Positions 44,012 to 55,275 of a DNA stretch of 64,000 nucleotides are shown piece by piece (position 1 is the first letter of the stretch; each line of letters opens with the position of its first letter). A program made the translations under genes and the position numbers. This DNA comes from Solimonas aquatica. Its GTDB lineage: Bacteria > Pseudomonadota > Gammaproteobacteria > Nevskiales > Nevskiaceae. The notes below the pieces were generated by a model. That model was not told the origin of the DNA, made no database searches, and was given only the letters and a program-made list of their open reading frames with translations. The DNA lies in NCBI RefSeq assembly GCF_900111015.1, contig NZ_FOFS01000001.1:372001-436000 (forward strand), written 5' to 3'.

Positions 44012-45373
44012 TCAGGCGTAGCGCCGCAACTCAGCCGCCGGCAGCTTGAGCATGCGGCGGTACTTGGTGACGGTGCGACGGGCGATGCCAATGCCTTCAG
44101 CGCGCAGCTGGGCGGCGATTTCCACGTCCGACAGCGGCTGCCCCTGCCCTTCGGCATCGATGATCTCGTGAATCAGCGCGCGCACCGCCGTGGCCGAACA
44201 GCCCCGGCCCTGGCGCATCGGCAGCTCGCGGGAGAAGAAAAACTTGAACTCCAGGCAGCCCCGCGGCGTGGCCATGTACTTGCGCCCGGTGGCACGCGAT
44301 ACCGTCGATTCATGGATGCCCAGCTCCTCGGCCACCTCGCGCAGGACCATCGGCCGCAGCGCCATGTCGCCATGATCGAAGAAGGCCTTCTGCCTGAGCA
44401 CGATGAACTCGGCGACGCGCAGGATGGTGTCGAAGCGCTGCTCGACATTGCGCAGGAACCAGCGCGCCTCCTGCAGCTGCCGCGTCATCTCAGGATGCTC
44501 GCTGCGCCGCACCTGCCGGAACAGCGCCACGTAGCGCTCGTTGAGCCTTGCGCAATTGCGCACGCCGGGATTGAGCAGGGTCTGGTATCCGTCGCCGCGT
44601 TTCACCACCAGCACGTCCGGCACCACGTAGTCGCTGGCGGCAGAGCGCATCTGCCCGCCCGGACTCGGATCAAGCCGGCGCAGCAGCGCAAAGGCCGCAC
44701 GCAACTCGTCCTCATTGCAGCCGACGCGCTGCTGCAGACCGCCGAAGTCGCGCCGCTCGATGGCATCGAGATGGCCCTCGACGATGCGCAGCGCCAGATC
44801 GTGCGCCGGATCATCGGCCGACAGCGCGCGCAGCTGCAGCTGCAGGCATTCGCCCAGGCTGCGCGCGCCCACACCGGTAGGCTCGAAGCTCTGCACCAGG
44901 GCGATGGCACGCTTGATCTCCTGGGCATCTGCCTCCGGCTGAAGCTGCAGCGCGGCCAGCACCTGCGCAACGGAATCGCGCAGATAGCCATCCTCGTCCA
45001 GACACTCGATCACCGCGCCAGCGATGAAACTCAGGCGCGCATCCTGACGTGAAGCGGAAAGCTGCTGACGCAAGAGATCGCGCAGCTGGAGATGTTCGGG
45101 CGCCCAGCTCAGATCATTGGTGCCGGCCGATGGCGTATAGGTCTTCTCGAAAGCGGGATTGTCGCCATAGGCGAGCGCGGCTTCGCCGTCTTCCTGCGCG
45201 AGCTGCTCCTCGCTGTTCTCTTCGAGCTCCTCCAGAAAGGGATTCTCGGCGATGGTGTCGTGCATCTCCTGTTCGAAATCGATTGTGGAAAGCTGGAGCA
45301 GGCGCACTGCCTTCTGCAGGCGTGGAGAAATGGAAAGTTTCTGACTGGCGGCAAGCGACAGGGACATGGACAT
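44012..45373 (-). CDS. rpoN: RNA polymerase sigma-54 factor, extra copy
   Basis: This 453-residue protein has region I (LQKAVRLLQLSTIDFEQEM, then IAENPFLEE), an acidic Glu-rich linker, the core-binding domain and the C-terminal HTH with RpoN box ARRTVTKYR. Sigma-54 recognises GG(-24)/GC(-12) promoters and needs AAA+ activators. The usual rpoN neighbours (lptB, hpf, ptsN) are missing; instead it sits beside an NtrC-type activator in a stress island, so it is probably a second copy. AGAGGAGGA precedes the ATG at 45373. A good sigma-54 element lies upstream, suggesting autoregulation. Confidence 0.93.
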   Translation of the reverse strand: MSMSLSLAASQKLSISPRLQKAVRLLQLSTIDFEQEMHDTIAENPFLEELEENSEEQLAQEDGEAALAYGDNPAFEKTYTPSAGTNDLSWAPEHLQLRDLLRQQLSASRQDARLSFIAGAVIECLDEDGYLRDSVAQVLAALQLQPEADAQEIKRAIALVQSFEPTGVGARSLGECLQLQLRALSADDPAHDLALRIVEGHLDAIERRDFGGLQQRVGCNEDELRAAFALLRRLDPSPGGQMRSAASDYVVPDVLVVKRGDGYQTLLNPGVRNCARLNERYVALFRQVRRSEHPEMTRQLQEARWFLRNVEQRFDTILRVAEFIVLRQKAFFDHGDMALRPMVLREVAEELGIHESTVSRATGRKYMATPRGCLEFKFFFSRELPMRQGRGCSATAVRALIHEIIDAEGQGQPLSDVEIAAQLRAEGIGIARRTVTKYRRMLKLPAAELRRYA

Positions 45374-45434
45374 CAGGGCGTCCTCCTCTTGGCTGTGGCT
45401 GCTGCAAGAAATGACTTGCAAGAAGGCAGTGCGC

Positions 45435-45449
45435 GCAAACCTTATGCCA
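45435..45449 (-). promoter_or_regulatory. Candidate sigma-54 promoter of rpoN
   Basis: On the minus strand TGGCATAAGGTTTGC has TGGCA at -24, TTGC at -12 and exact GG-N10-GC spacing. Transcription would start about 50 bp before the rpoN ATG. It is the best sigma-54 match I found in the window. Confidence 0.55.
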
Positions 45450-45500
45450 TGCGAGGCGCACCGCCATGTGACTGGATTGCAAGGACTTTCATCTAAGGCC

Positions 45501-46928
<1,428 letters not shown>

Positions 46929-47007
46929 CGGAAGGGCCTTTCCCGGCGGGGCTGATTATCGAGGGCCATGATGTTGCGGCGGCCGCCTGTGTGAAGCGCG
47001 TATGGAA

Positions 47008-47178
47008 TCATACCGGCGGCCCGCTGCGCCAGTGCAAAATCACACTCACCGCCAGGGCGAGCAGGAAGAACAGCAGCAGGACCTTGGCAATCATGGCCGC
47101 GGTGCCGGCAATGCCGGAGAAGCCCAGCGCGGCGGCGATGATCGCCAGGATGAAGAAAAGCAATGCATAGCGCAGCAT
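47008..47178 (-). CDS. DUF1328 small membrane protein (YtjA-like)
   Basis: This 56-residue protein has two TM helices (ALLFFILAIIAAALGF and IAKVLLLFFLLALAVSVIL), the whole of a DUF1328 protein (PF07043). Such proteins are common in envelope-stress loci and of unknown function. AGGAG stands eight bases before the ATG at 47178. It is upstream of the NtrC-type regulator on the same strand. Confidence 0.85.
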   Translation of the reverse strand: MLRYALLFFILAIIAAALGFSGIAGTAAMIAKVLLLFFLLALAVSVILHWRSGPPV

Positions 47179-47430
47179 GGATTTGCTCCTGCTCGAAATG
47201 ACCTGCGCAGGCTTCCAATTTTCATGCCTGGGGTTTTTGCGGTTTTTCTCATGCGTAATGCACTACTTGCTGGTTTACGCACGATTTCGTCGTGCAAAAA
47301 GAACGACGTCACCGTTGCCGACTGGCGGCACGCTTCTTGATCCCCGCCTTCGCGCCGGCCCGATGCCGGCCCGCGGCTGCCGACACGGCAACCGCTTCAT
47401 ACATGCCAAGCCAAGCTTGAAGGAGGACTC

Positions 47431-47886
47431 ATGTCCCAGGATGAAACCAAGACGGTGACCATGCTGCAAGAACTGATCGAAACCTCGGAGGATGGCAAGA
47501 AGGGCTTTCAGGAGGCGGCGCAGCGCGCCGACGACGTCAAGCTCAAGCAGTTGTTCCAGGATCGCGCGGAATCCTGCGCGGAGGCGGCCAATGAGTTGCA
47601 GAACATGGTCATGTCGATGGGCGGCAAGACCAACAGCTCCGGCTCGGCGCTCGGCGCCGCGCATCGCGGCTGGGTCTGGGCGCGAAGCGCGGTGGGCGAC
47701 AGCAACGTCGCGGTTCTGGAAGAAGTGGAACGTGGTGAGGACTATGCCAAGGGCGTCTATGGCCGCGCGCTGAAGGCATCGCTGCCCGAGAAGGTCAAGA
47801 CCGTGGTCGAGCGCCAGTATCAGGGCGTGCTGAGCAATCACGACCGTATCCGCCAGCTGCGCAATCAATATCGCGCACAAGGCTGA
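47431..47886 (+). CDS. PA2169-family four-helix protein (DUF2383)
   Basis: The 151-residue protein matches the DUF2383/PA2169 family, a ferritin-like four-helix bundle: ETSEDGKKGFQEAAQRAD, LKQLFQDRAESCAEAANEL, then GEDYAKGVYGRAL and VERQYQGVLSNHDRIRQLR. It is soluble and has an AGGAGGA ribosome-binding site. In Pseudomonas aeruginosa the family name-giver is encoded in a stress region whose gene content resembles this one. Function unknown; possible metal or redox role is inference from the fold. Confidence 0.85.
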   Translation: MSQDETKTVTMLQELIETSEDGKKGFQEAAQRADDVKLKQLFQDRAESCAEAANELQNMVMSMGGKTNSSGSALGAAHRGWVWARSAVGDSNVAVLEEVERGEDYAKGVYGRALKASLPEKVKTVVERQYQGVLSNHDRIRQLRNQYRAQG

Positions 47887-47987
47887 ACGGACGGGTACGC
47901 CGCTTCGCGGCGCGGCGGCTTGCAGGTATCCCGCCTGCTATCAATCCGCCGCGCCACGCCGGCGCACCCTCGGGAGCTTCGCCTGTC

Positions 47988-48092
47988 ATGTTGCGCATTG
48001 CCCTGATCAGCGAAGTCGATCCGGCGCGCATGCGTCTGGCCGCCACGCGCCTGATTGCGGCTCATCGCCGCGGCCGTGAGCACGGCACTTGA
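47988..48092 (+). CDS. Short leader-like ORF before the REC protein
   Basis: A 34-codon frame (MLRIALISEVDPARMRLAA, then TRLIAAHRRG) resembles the first strand and helix of a response-regulator receiver and ends in TTGA, overlapping the TTG start of the next gene. GGGAG lies 11 bases upstream. It may be a coupled leader peptide or the relic of a receiver domain cut off by a frameshift. Confidence 0.4.
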   Translation: MLRIALISEVDPARMRLAATRLIAAHRRGREHGT

Positions 48093-49018
48093 ACAAGCCT
48101 CCTCCTGCCGAAGCCGCATATCCGCTGCAGGTCCTGGGCGGTGCGATGCAGCCCATCAATCTCGCGGCAATGCTGGCGAGTCTGGTGGACAGCCTGCGCG
48201 ACGAACTGGAGGCGCGCGGCATCAGCCTGCACAGCGCCCTGGACGCCGACAGCGGGCGCGTTACCGGCGATCCTTGCGCCTTGCAGCAGATGCTCTGGGA
48301 ACTGATGACCCAGGTCGCCGACACCTGCACCCCGAGCGGCCGTCTGGAGCTGAGCCTGCAACGCCACGATGCACACGCACGCATCCGCATCAGCGGTGCC
48401 GCCGCCGTCACCGACAGCCTCAGCATCCTGCCCCGTCTGAATGCCAAGCCGGTGGACACCTTGCAGGTGAAGTCGGTGGTGGAAGCCAGTCGCGGTCACT
48501 TCGAGCTGCAGCCGGAGCAGATCCCGTGCTACCAGATCGACATCCCGCTGCGCGCCGTCACCGGCACGCGCACAGCGGCCCTGCCGTCGCCGAGCGCCGC
48601 GCTGCAGCTGGTGCGGGTGTTGGTGATCGACGACCAGCGCGAAGCGCGCGAGATGCTGCAGGCGGTGCTCGACAGCTATGGCGCGCAGACCGAAGCCTGT
48701 GCCGGCGGCGAGCAGGCGCTGCGACTGCTCGGCCAGCGCCCGCCGGCGCAATGGCCGCAACTGCTGATCTGCGACATCACCTTAGGGGAGCACGAAGACG
48801 GCTATCAGGTACTGCGCGCGATACGCGAACTGGAGGCGCGGCAGCAGCGCCCGCTGTGCGAGCGTCTGGCCGCCATTGCGCTGACCGGTCATGTCGGCGG
48901 CGAGGCGCGCACGCAGGCCCTGCAGGCGGGATTCCAGATCCACCTGGCCAAGCCGGTGGCGCCCAAGGAGCTGCTGGCGGCGGCCGCGTCGCTGCTGCGC
49001 AGACCGGGCGACCATTGA
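48089..49018 (+). CDS. Degenerate kinase/receiver protein
   Basis: This 309-residue protein starts at a TTG. Residues 25-150 look like a worn HATPase domain (GDPCALQQMLWELMTQVAD stands where N-box motifs would be), without a phospho-accepting His or a complete G-box. Residues 175-305 form a receiver (RVLVIDDQREAREML, phospho-Asp in LLICDITLGEHEDGY, Lys in IHLAKPVAP). It probably acts as a single-receiver modulator. No DNA-binding domain is present. Upstream frame remnants suggest it was once part of a longer hybrid protein. Confidence 0.65.
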   Translation: MNKPPPAEAAYPLQVLGGAMQPINLAAMLASLVDSLRDELEARGISLHSALDADSGRVTGDPCALQQMLWELMTQVADTCTPSGRLELSLQRHDAHARIRISGAAAVTDSLSILPRLNAKPVDTLQVKSVVEASRGHFELQPEQIPCYQIDIPLRAVTGTRTAALPSPSAALQLVRVLVIDDQREAREMLQAVLDSYGAQTEACAGGEQALRLLGQRPPAQWPQLLICDITLGEHEDGYQVLRAIRELEARQQRPLCERLAAIALTGHVGGEARTQALQAGFQIHLAKPVAPKELLAAAASLLRRPGDH

Positions 49019-49131
49019 AGAGACGGTGCTGAGCGCAGCGCGAACTGCAAGGGCGGCACCGCATCGCGCACGGCAGGAGCGCGGCAGGCCGCCGGCGCGA
49101 AACCGTCGGAGTTCATTGCGCGTCGCGGCGC

Positions 49132-49344
49132 TCAATGCTTCTTCTTCGGTACCTTCGCGCCCTTGCGTCTGGCTTCCGACAGGCCGATGGCCACCGCCTG
49201 CCGGGGATTGCGCACGGTGCCGCCCTTGCCACCGCGACCGCTTTTGAGCTGGCCGTGTTTCATCTTGTGCATCGCGGCTTCGACACTGGCCGAGGCCTTG
49301 GGGCTGTAGCGCCGGCCGGTGCGGCTGGAGGTTTTGGTGCTCAT
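49132..49344 (-). CDS. Small basic protein of DUF6496 type
   Basis: The 70-residue protein is very Lys/Arg/Gly-rich (MSTKTSSRTGRRYSPKAS, then KHGQLKSGRGGKGGTV and the tail KGAKVPKKKH). It resembles the short DUF6496 family found in stress islands. The residues NPRQAVAIGLSEARRKG are typical of that family. Nucleic-acid binding is plausible from its charge, not shown. GGAG precedes the ATG at 49344. Confidence 0.7.
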   Translation of the reverse strand: MSTKTSSRTGRRYSPKASASVEAAMHKMKHGQLKSGRGGKGGTVRNPRQAVAIGLSEARRKGAKVPKKKH

Positions 49345-49568
49345 GCGGGACTCCATGATGATGACCGCATCCATACGGCAAATGCGGTGCCCGTTGCGGG
49401 CACGCCGCTTGTGGTGCCTCAGGGCTCACCCGCTCCGGAGCCCTTCATGTGTCCTGAATCCCCTCTTCCTGCCACGATTCCGCCCTCGCAGGCGCAAGCT
49501 CAGCAGCCTGGCCACCAGTCGGCGATGACGCCTGCGCCCCTGAGCATCGATGCGCAGTATCGCGGCTC

Positions 49569-49874
49569 GGGCACTTGCCGGACTATGCCGCCGCCAAGGG
49601 CGCGATCCAGGCCTATACCTATTCGCTGGCGATCCAGCTGGCAAAACGCGGCATCCGCGTCAACGGCGTGGCACCCGGCCCGATCCGGACCCCGCTGATC
49701 GTATCCAGCTTCCGCGGCGAAAAACTGGCGCGCTTCGGGCATGACACCCTGCTGGGCCGCGCCGGCGAGCCCGCCGAGGTGGCGCCGGCCTATGTCTATC
49801 TTGCAAGTCGCGATGCGCGCTATGTCACCGGCCAGTTTCTGCACATCAATGGCGGCAGCCACATCGGCGGCTGA
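49569..49874 (+). pseudogene. Short-chain dehydrogenase, C-terminal remnant
   Basis: About 100 codons encode the second half of an SDR: catalytic Tyr and Lys in LPDYAAAKGAIQAYT, then GIRVNGVAPGPIRTPL and ARYVTGQFLHINGGS. The Rossmann cofactor half and the catalytic Ser are missing upstream, where similarity stops at about 49569. The reading frame is intact to the end. It looks like YhdF/general-stress-39-type dehydrogenases, which are common in these islands. Deletion of the 5' part is the simplest explanation; no function is expected. Confidence 0.75.
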
Positions 49875-49941
49875 TGCGGGAACGGAATGTGATGAGAGCA
49901 GTCTGCCGCAAACGGCACCTTACCCCTACAGGAGATATTTC

Positions 49942-50097
49942 ATGGCACAGGAACAGCAGACCCGCAACCCGCAGAAGCAGTCGTCCCCGCAGCCGCAGAA
50001 GCCGGGACAGCAGCATCAGCAGGACCACAGCCGCCAGCGCGACGGTGGCCAGCAGGATGACCGGCGCGATCAGCAGCAGGATCGCCAGCAGCGCTGA
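49942..50097 (+). CDS. Small Gln-rich hydrophilic protein
   Basis: This 51-residue protein is almost wholly Gln, Arg, Asp, Pro and His (QNPQKQSSPQPQ-like start and DDRRDQQQDRQQR end). AGGAG lies at ideal distance before the ATG, so it is probably translated. It is likely disordered, resembling desiccation or stress hydrophilins in composition; I do not recognise a family. Confidence 0.6.
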   Translation: MAQEQQTRNPQKQSSPQPQKPGQQHQQDHSRQRDGGQQDDRRDQQQDRQQR

Positions 50098-50195
50098 CAG
50101 CAGTGGATGGTGTCCTCGCGGTGCGGCGCTCCTGCCCTGCGCCGCGAGGACGCGCGCCGCGACGATCAGGTCTTTGCCCGACAGGAGTCCCCATC

Positions 50196-50513
50196 ATGAT
50201 CCAAAACCTCTTGCGTATCGGCAGCGTCTGCACGCTGCTGCTGGCTGGCACTGCGCTGGCCCAGTCCGCTACTCCCACCGACACACCCGGCCCCGCCCCG
50301 ACAGGCAGTCCGCCGGACACGCCCGCGCCCGACCGCCCGCAACATCGCATGAGCCCGCAGAGCAGCGACGACAGCCGCGCCGGCAACAGCGGCGACACTC
50401 GCAACGGCAAGGCCAAGAGCAACACGCGCAACCGCAATCGCAGCAAGACGCCGCCGCCCGTCAACAGCGACGACAGCCAGCGTCCGGACAGCGGCGGCAG
50501 CACGATGCCGTAA
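50196..50513 (+). CDS. Exported low-complexity protein
   Basis: The 105-residue protein has a good signal peptide (LLRIGSVCTLLLAGTALAQS) and a disordered mature part rich in Pro, Ser, Asp, Asn and Arg (NTRNRNRSKTPPP). CAGGAG precedes the ATG. It is predicted to be periplasmic or secreted. There is no catalytic motif, and no family was recognised. Confidence 0.6.
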   Translation: MIQNLLRIGSVCTLLLAGTALAQSATPTDTPGPAPTGSPPDTPAPDRPQHRMSPQSSDDSRAGNSGDTRNGKAKSNTRNRNRSKTPPPVNSDDSQRPDSGGSTMP

Positions 50514-50620
50514 CTTTTTTCGCCGGCCGCCCGGCGTGGGGCGCCGCGCGTTTCGCGCCGGGCCCGATCACGAGCACTCGAGTGGCACACCCGCAGGCAA
50601 ACAGGCAGACGAGAAGGAGC

Positions 50621-51010
50621 ATGGCAATGAACGCGATGAGACTCGGTGGCAGTGTCTTGCTGTTGGCGGTGACGGCAGCCTGTCACGACGGTCACGGCGG
50701 CTTCGGCGATGGCCCCGGCTACGAGCTGCTGACGGTGCCCTACGATGTGCTGCGCCCCGACGGCCAGCATGCGCAGGGCGAGCGCGTGGTGCGCTACAAC
50801 CGCATCAGTGGCGAGACCTGGCTCAACGACACCGCCAACGCCCTGCGCAGAATCGAGGATTCCGAAGCGATTCCCGCCAGCCGCTATCAGGTCACCCTGA
50901 CCGTGACCAGCAATGGTCATGTGCTGGTGGATCGTATCGACCGCAAGAGCGGCGCCGCCTGGTACATGGATTCCGAAAACATCTGGCGGCGCTATACGCA
51001 GCCGAAGTAG
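50621..51010 (+). CDS. Small exported protein, possible lipoprotein
   Basis: This 129-residue protein has an N-terminal signal (AMRLGGSVLLLAVTAACHDG), whose Cys could be lipidated although the lipobox is weak. The mature part has two similar beta-hairpin units (RVVRYNRISGETWLND and LVDRIDRKSGAAWYMD), a short repeat with the pattern R-x-S-G-x-x-W. AAGGAG lies before the ATG. Function unknown, predicted periplasmic. Confidence 0.65.
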   Translation: MAMNAMRLGGSVLLLAVTAACHDGHGGFGDGPGYELLTVPYDVLRPDGQHAQGERVVRYNRISGETWLNDTANALRRIEDSEAIPASRYQVTLTVTSNGHVLVDRIDRKSGAAWYMDSENIWRRYTQPK

Positions 51011-51031
51011 CGCGAGGCCGCACGCTCGCGC

Positions 51032-51145
51032 TCAGCGCGCAAACTCGGCGCTGACGTCGCCGCCCAGGCGGGTGTTCTTCATCGGGCGCAGGCGCTTGAG
51101 CTTGTCCGGCTCACCGGGCGTGCAGCTCAGGGTCCAGCAATACGG
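51032..51145 (-). pseudogene. Possible C-terminal gene remnant
   Basis: On the minus strand a 38-codon open frame ends at a TGA and encodes CTPGEPDKLKRLRPMKNTRL with a normal protein-like composition, but has no start codon with an RBS and is preceded by a TAG. It may be the tail of a deleted gene. The rest of the 248-bp gap up to 51258 shows nothing certain. Confidence 0.3.
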
Positions 51146-51258
51146 CTACCTGCAGTTCAGTCGCAATTGGAGTAAAAGGCCGCTGCAGACAGGATTGGCA
51201 AGCCCATGGCGGATCGGGTGCTCAGCAGCCCCGCATCGCCATCACGGAGCAGATACAG

Positions 51259-52752
51259 ATGGGCCTCGCGCTCAGCGCCAAGACAAACGCGCAGCACCGT
51301 GCACAGTCAGCGAAGGGCTGGCGTGCGCGCGGCGCAGCGCTGCTGCCCAAGACCATGGCCGGTCTGATCAGCGCCAGCTGTCTGCTCGCCGCGCTGCCCT
51401 TGCTGATCGCGCTGCTGCTCTCGGCGCTGTCGCTGGAACGCATCACCCGTCGCACCGAGGCGTTGATAGACGAGGGTGTCGCGGTGGCGCAGCTGTCCAG
51501 CCAGCTCGAAGCGGATCTCGGTCATCTGGAACGCAGCCTGCGCCAGTACGAGGTGTTGTCCGATGCCTCGCTGCAGGCACTGGCACAGAAACGCTGGAAC
51601 ACCGCGCTGCGCACCACGCAGCTGCTCGCCGCGCAGCCGCTGGACGCCACGCTGGCCAGCAGGGCCACCGCGCTGCGCCAGAGTCTGGGCGAAGCACAGG
51701 AAGCCTGGCAGCAGGCGCCGCAGGACGCCGGCGCCCTGGCCTTGCGGCTGCGGGCCATGGCGCAGCAAGTGGATGCGGTGATTCTTGCCGCGCGCCAGCG
51801 CACCCAGTTGCGCATGGACGAGCTGCGCGGCGCCACGCTGAGCGCGCGGCGCGACATGCTGATCTGCGCGCTCACGCTGATTCCGCTGGCGGCCGCGCTG
51901 GCGCTGGCCTGCTCGCTGACGGTGACCCGGCCGCTGCGCCGGCTCTATCGCAGCATCGCCGCACTCGGCCATGGCCGTAACGTCCCGGAGCCGCGCATCG
52001 GCTATCCGCGCGAGATGCATCGCCTCGCACAACAACTGGGATGGCTGCAACGGCGGCTAGCCGATCTGGAAGAGGACAAGGAGCGCTTTCTGCGCCAGGT
52101 CTCGCACGAACTGAAGACGCCGCTGGCCAGCCTGAGCGAAGGCAGCGCGCTGCTGGGCGACGGCACCCTGGGCCGGCTCAATGCCAAGCAGCAGGAAGTG
52201 ACCACCATCCTGCGCGAGGCCAGCGGTGAGCTCGAAGCGCTGATCCACAATCTGCTGGCCTATGCGCAGTGGCGACAGAACCGCCGCCGCGCCGAACACG
52301 AATGGTTCGCGGCCAAGGATCTGCTCGACGAGGTGCTGTCCAAGCACAGCCTGTCGCTGAGCCGGCGCGGCCTGCGCGTGCTGCTGCAGCTGCATTGCGA
52401 ACGCCTCTACGGACAGCGCGCACAGCTGCGCGTGGTGCTGGACAATCTGCTCACCAATGCCATCAAACATGCGCCGGCCGACAGCGATATCGAGATCGGC
52501 GGCGGCGGCCAGAGCCAGCGTTGCGAGCTGAGCGTGCGTGATCGCGGGCGCGGCATCGCGCCGCAGGAACGCGAACGCATCTTCGAACCCTTCGTGCGCG
52601 GCAGCGACGCCGACGAACAGCGCGTGCGCGGCACCGGCATCGGACTTTCCATCGTCAAAGAGGTCATCACCGCCCATGACGGCATCATCACCGTGGAGGA
52701 TGCCCAGCCTGGCGCGCGCTTTCGCCTGGTCTGGCCGCATCCTCGTGTCTAG
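51259..52752 (+). CDS. Membrane sensor histidine kinase (GlrK/QseE-like)
   Basis: This 497-residue kinase has two TM helices (near residues 34-58 and 201-222) enclosing a helical periplasmic sensor of about 140 residues, then HAMP-like linker, HisKA with His283 in QVSHELKTPLAS, and HATPase (DNLLTNAIKHAP, then GTGIGLSIVKEV). Followed by a lipoprotein gene and a sigma-54 activator gene, it matches the E. coli glrK-qseG-glrR layout. It probably phosphorylates the regulator at 53139 in response to envelope conditions. Confidence 0.9.
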   Translation: MGLALSAKTNAQHRAQSAKGWRARGAALLPKTMAGLISASCLLAALPLLIALLLSALSLERITRRTEALIDEGVAVAQLSSQLEADLGHLERSLRQYEVLSDASLQALAQKRWNTALRTTQLLAAQPLDATLASRATALRQSLGEAQEAWQQAPQDAGALALRLRAMAQQVDAVILAARQRTQLRMDELRGATLSARRDMLICALTLIPLAAALALACSLTVTRPLRRLYRSIAALGHGRNVPEPRIGYPREMHRLAQQLGWLQRRLADLEEDKERFLRQVSHELKTPLASLSEGSALLGDGTLGRLNAKQQEVTTILREASGELEALIHNLLAYAQWRQNRRRAEHEWFAAKDLLDEVLSKHSLSLSRRGLRVLLQLHCERLYGQRAQLRVVLDNLLTNAIKHAPADSDIEIGGGGQSQRCELSVRDRGRGIAPQERERIFEPFVRGSDADEQRVRGTGIGLSIVKEVITAHDGIITVEDAQPGARFRLVWPHPRV

Positions 52753-53138
52753 CACGCTGCTGGGCTGCGCGGGCTGCCTGGCACCGGGCGGCACGCACGA
52801 TACGCAGGACAGCGCGGCGTTTTTCGCCGAGGCCCTGCAGGCCACTCCGGTGCAGCGGCAGCGCCTGTGGACGCGTCAGCGCCAGGCGCCGGACGGGTCC
52901 GACCGCGCCCTGCGTCTGGCGCTCCTGCAGAGCCTGCCCGGCCACAGCGGCTACGCACCCGAACAGGCGCAGCGCCGGCTGCAGGCCCTGGCGCAAGGCG
53001 GGGACGCGGACGCTGCGCTGGCGCGCCTGCGGCTGGACGAACTGGCACAGGCGCGCGCCTGCAGCGCCGAACAGGCAAGGCTGCAACGCAAGCTGTGGCG
53101 CCTGGTGGACATCGAACACACCCTGGATGAGGAAGGTC

Positions 53139-53167
<29 letters not shown>
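52700..53167 (+). CDS. QseG-like lipoprotein
   Basis: From the ATG at 52700 the 155-residue product begins MPSLARAFAWSGRILVSST and reaches LLGC, a textbook lipoprotein signal with basic n-region, hydrophobic core and lipobox. This places the start 53 bp inside the kinase gene; GGAGG is right at the ATG, so spacing is poor and a GTG at 52748 is possible. The mature part is Gln/Ala/Leu-rich and helical (AEQARLQRKLWRLV). Position between kinase and activator equals QseG of E. coli, an outer-membrane lipoprotein that modulates the kinase. Confidence 0.65.
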
Positions 53168-54479
<1,312 letters not shown>

Positions 54480-54483
54480 CGCT

Positions 54484-55122
54484 TCAGAATCCCTTCGCCG
54501 CCTGCCAGAGCATCGCCGCGCGTCCGCATTCACAGTCGAAGACATAGGCGCAGCCGTTGCCGAAGCTCATCTCGGTGCGATAGTCCGGGCCTTGCTCCAG
54601 CTGGGCCACGAACTGCATCTGACGGTTGCAGCTGCATACCGGAGTCTGGTCCTTGCGCAGCCAGGTGGGCGCGCCGAGCAGACGGCCGAGCACATGGCGA
54701 CGGCTGCGGTCGCTGTCTTCGGCCCATTTCTCGCGCGCCGCGTCGTAGCGCGCCTCGTCCACGTCCACACGCTCGGCGCCGTACATCACGCTGCGCGTGA
54801 CCACGCCGCCTTCCGGCGCCGGCACCAGCTCGAAGCGGCCGTTGGCCTCGAAACAGATCGCGGCATTGCCGCCGGACGCCGCGTGGCCGTCACCGCACTG
54901 GCCCGGATTGTTCTGGCACATGAACAGCAGGATGAACTGCCGGCCGCGGCCGCCCACGCGCTCGGGAACATACAGGCGTCCGAGAAACTGCATGGCGCCG
55001 CCGCAGGTGCGGCAGCAAGGCCAGCTGAAGGCGCTGCCTTCGGGGGCGATGGGCAGGCCGCCGAACACGGTGCCGGTCTTGCTGTCCTGGGCTATGGGGG
55101 CGTAGGTGAGAAGAATGGTCAT
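54484..55122 (-). CDS. Uncharacterised Cys-rich cytoplasmic protein
   Basis: This 212-residue protein has several cysteine pairs (PCCRTCGG, CQNNPGQCGD, VCSCNRQ, DCECG) that could bind zinc, and no signal peptide. The block FLGRLYVPERVGGRGRQF and the terminal CECGRAAMLWQ hint at a DUF1963/PDCD2-like beta fold, but I do not recognise the family firmly. It ends four bases from the glrR-like stop, convergent, and borders the amidohydrolase cluster. Confidence 0.6.
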   Translation of the reverse strand: MTILLTYAPIAQDSKTGTVFGGLPIAPEGSAFSWPCCRTCGGAMQFLGRLYVPERVGGRGRQFILLFMCQNNPGQCGDGHAASGGNAAICFEANGRFELVPAPEGGVVTRSVMYGAERVDVDEARYDAAREKWAEDSDRSRRHVLGRLLGAPTWLRKDQTPVCSCNRQMQFVAQLEQGPDYRTEMSFGNGCAYVFDCECGRAAMLWQAAKGF

Positions 55123-55209
55123 CGCGTCCTAGGGCCTGGCCTGTTTGCCATTGAGGGTCTGATAAGCATCAAGACGGCGGCGCGCGCCCACACCCTGCCT
55201 TTGGCTTGC

Positions 55210-55220
55210 GCAGGTAGGGC
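55210..55220 (+). repeat. 11-mer element upstream of the first amidase
   Basis: GCAGGTAGGGC starts 66 bp before the ATG at 55276. The same 11 bases occur at 58912-58922, 67 bp before another start of this cluster. It may be a shared promoter or operator element. Confidence 0.35.
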
Positions 55221-55275
55221 AAATGCCAGGCGGCCGCGTCTCTAGGTGAGCACCTCCCTAGCCCGGCCCGCTGCC

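Noticed and set aside
47279-47295. GCACGA/TCGTGC hairpin as terminator
   Set aside because: The run of A/T lies on the wrong side for either neighbouring transcript, and the stem is only 6 bp.
47327-47341. Sigma-54-like element before the DUF2383 gene
   Set aside because: GGCACG at -24 is good, but the -12 element reads TTGAT, so the essential GC is lost.
51196-51210. TGGCA-N8-GC element before the glrK-like gene
   Set aside because: The spacing fits, but the -12 part (TGGC) deviates and the region is GC-rich; chance match is likely.
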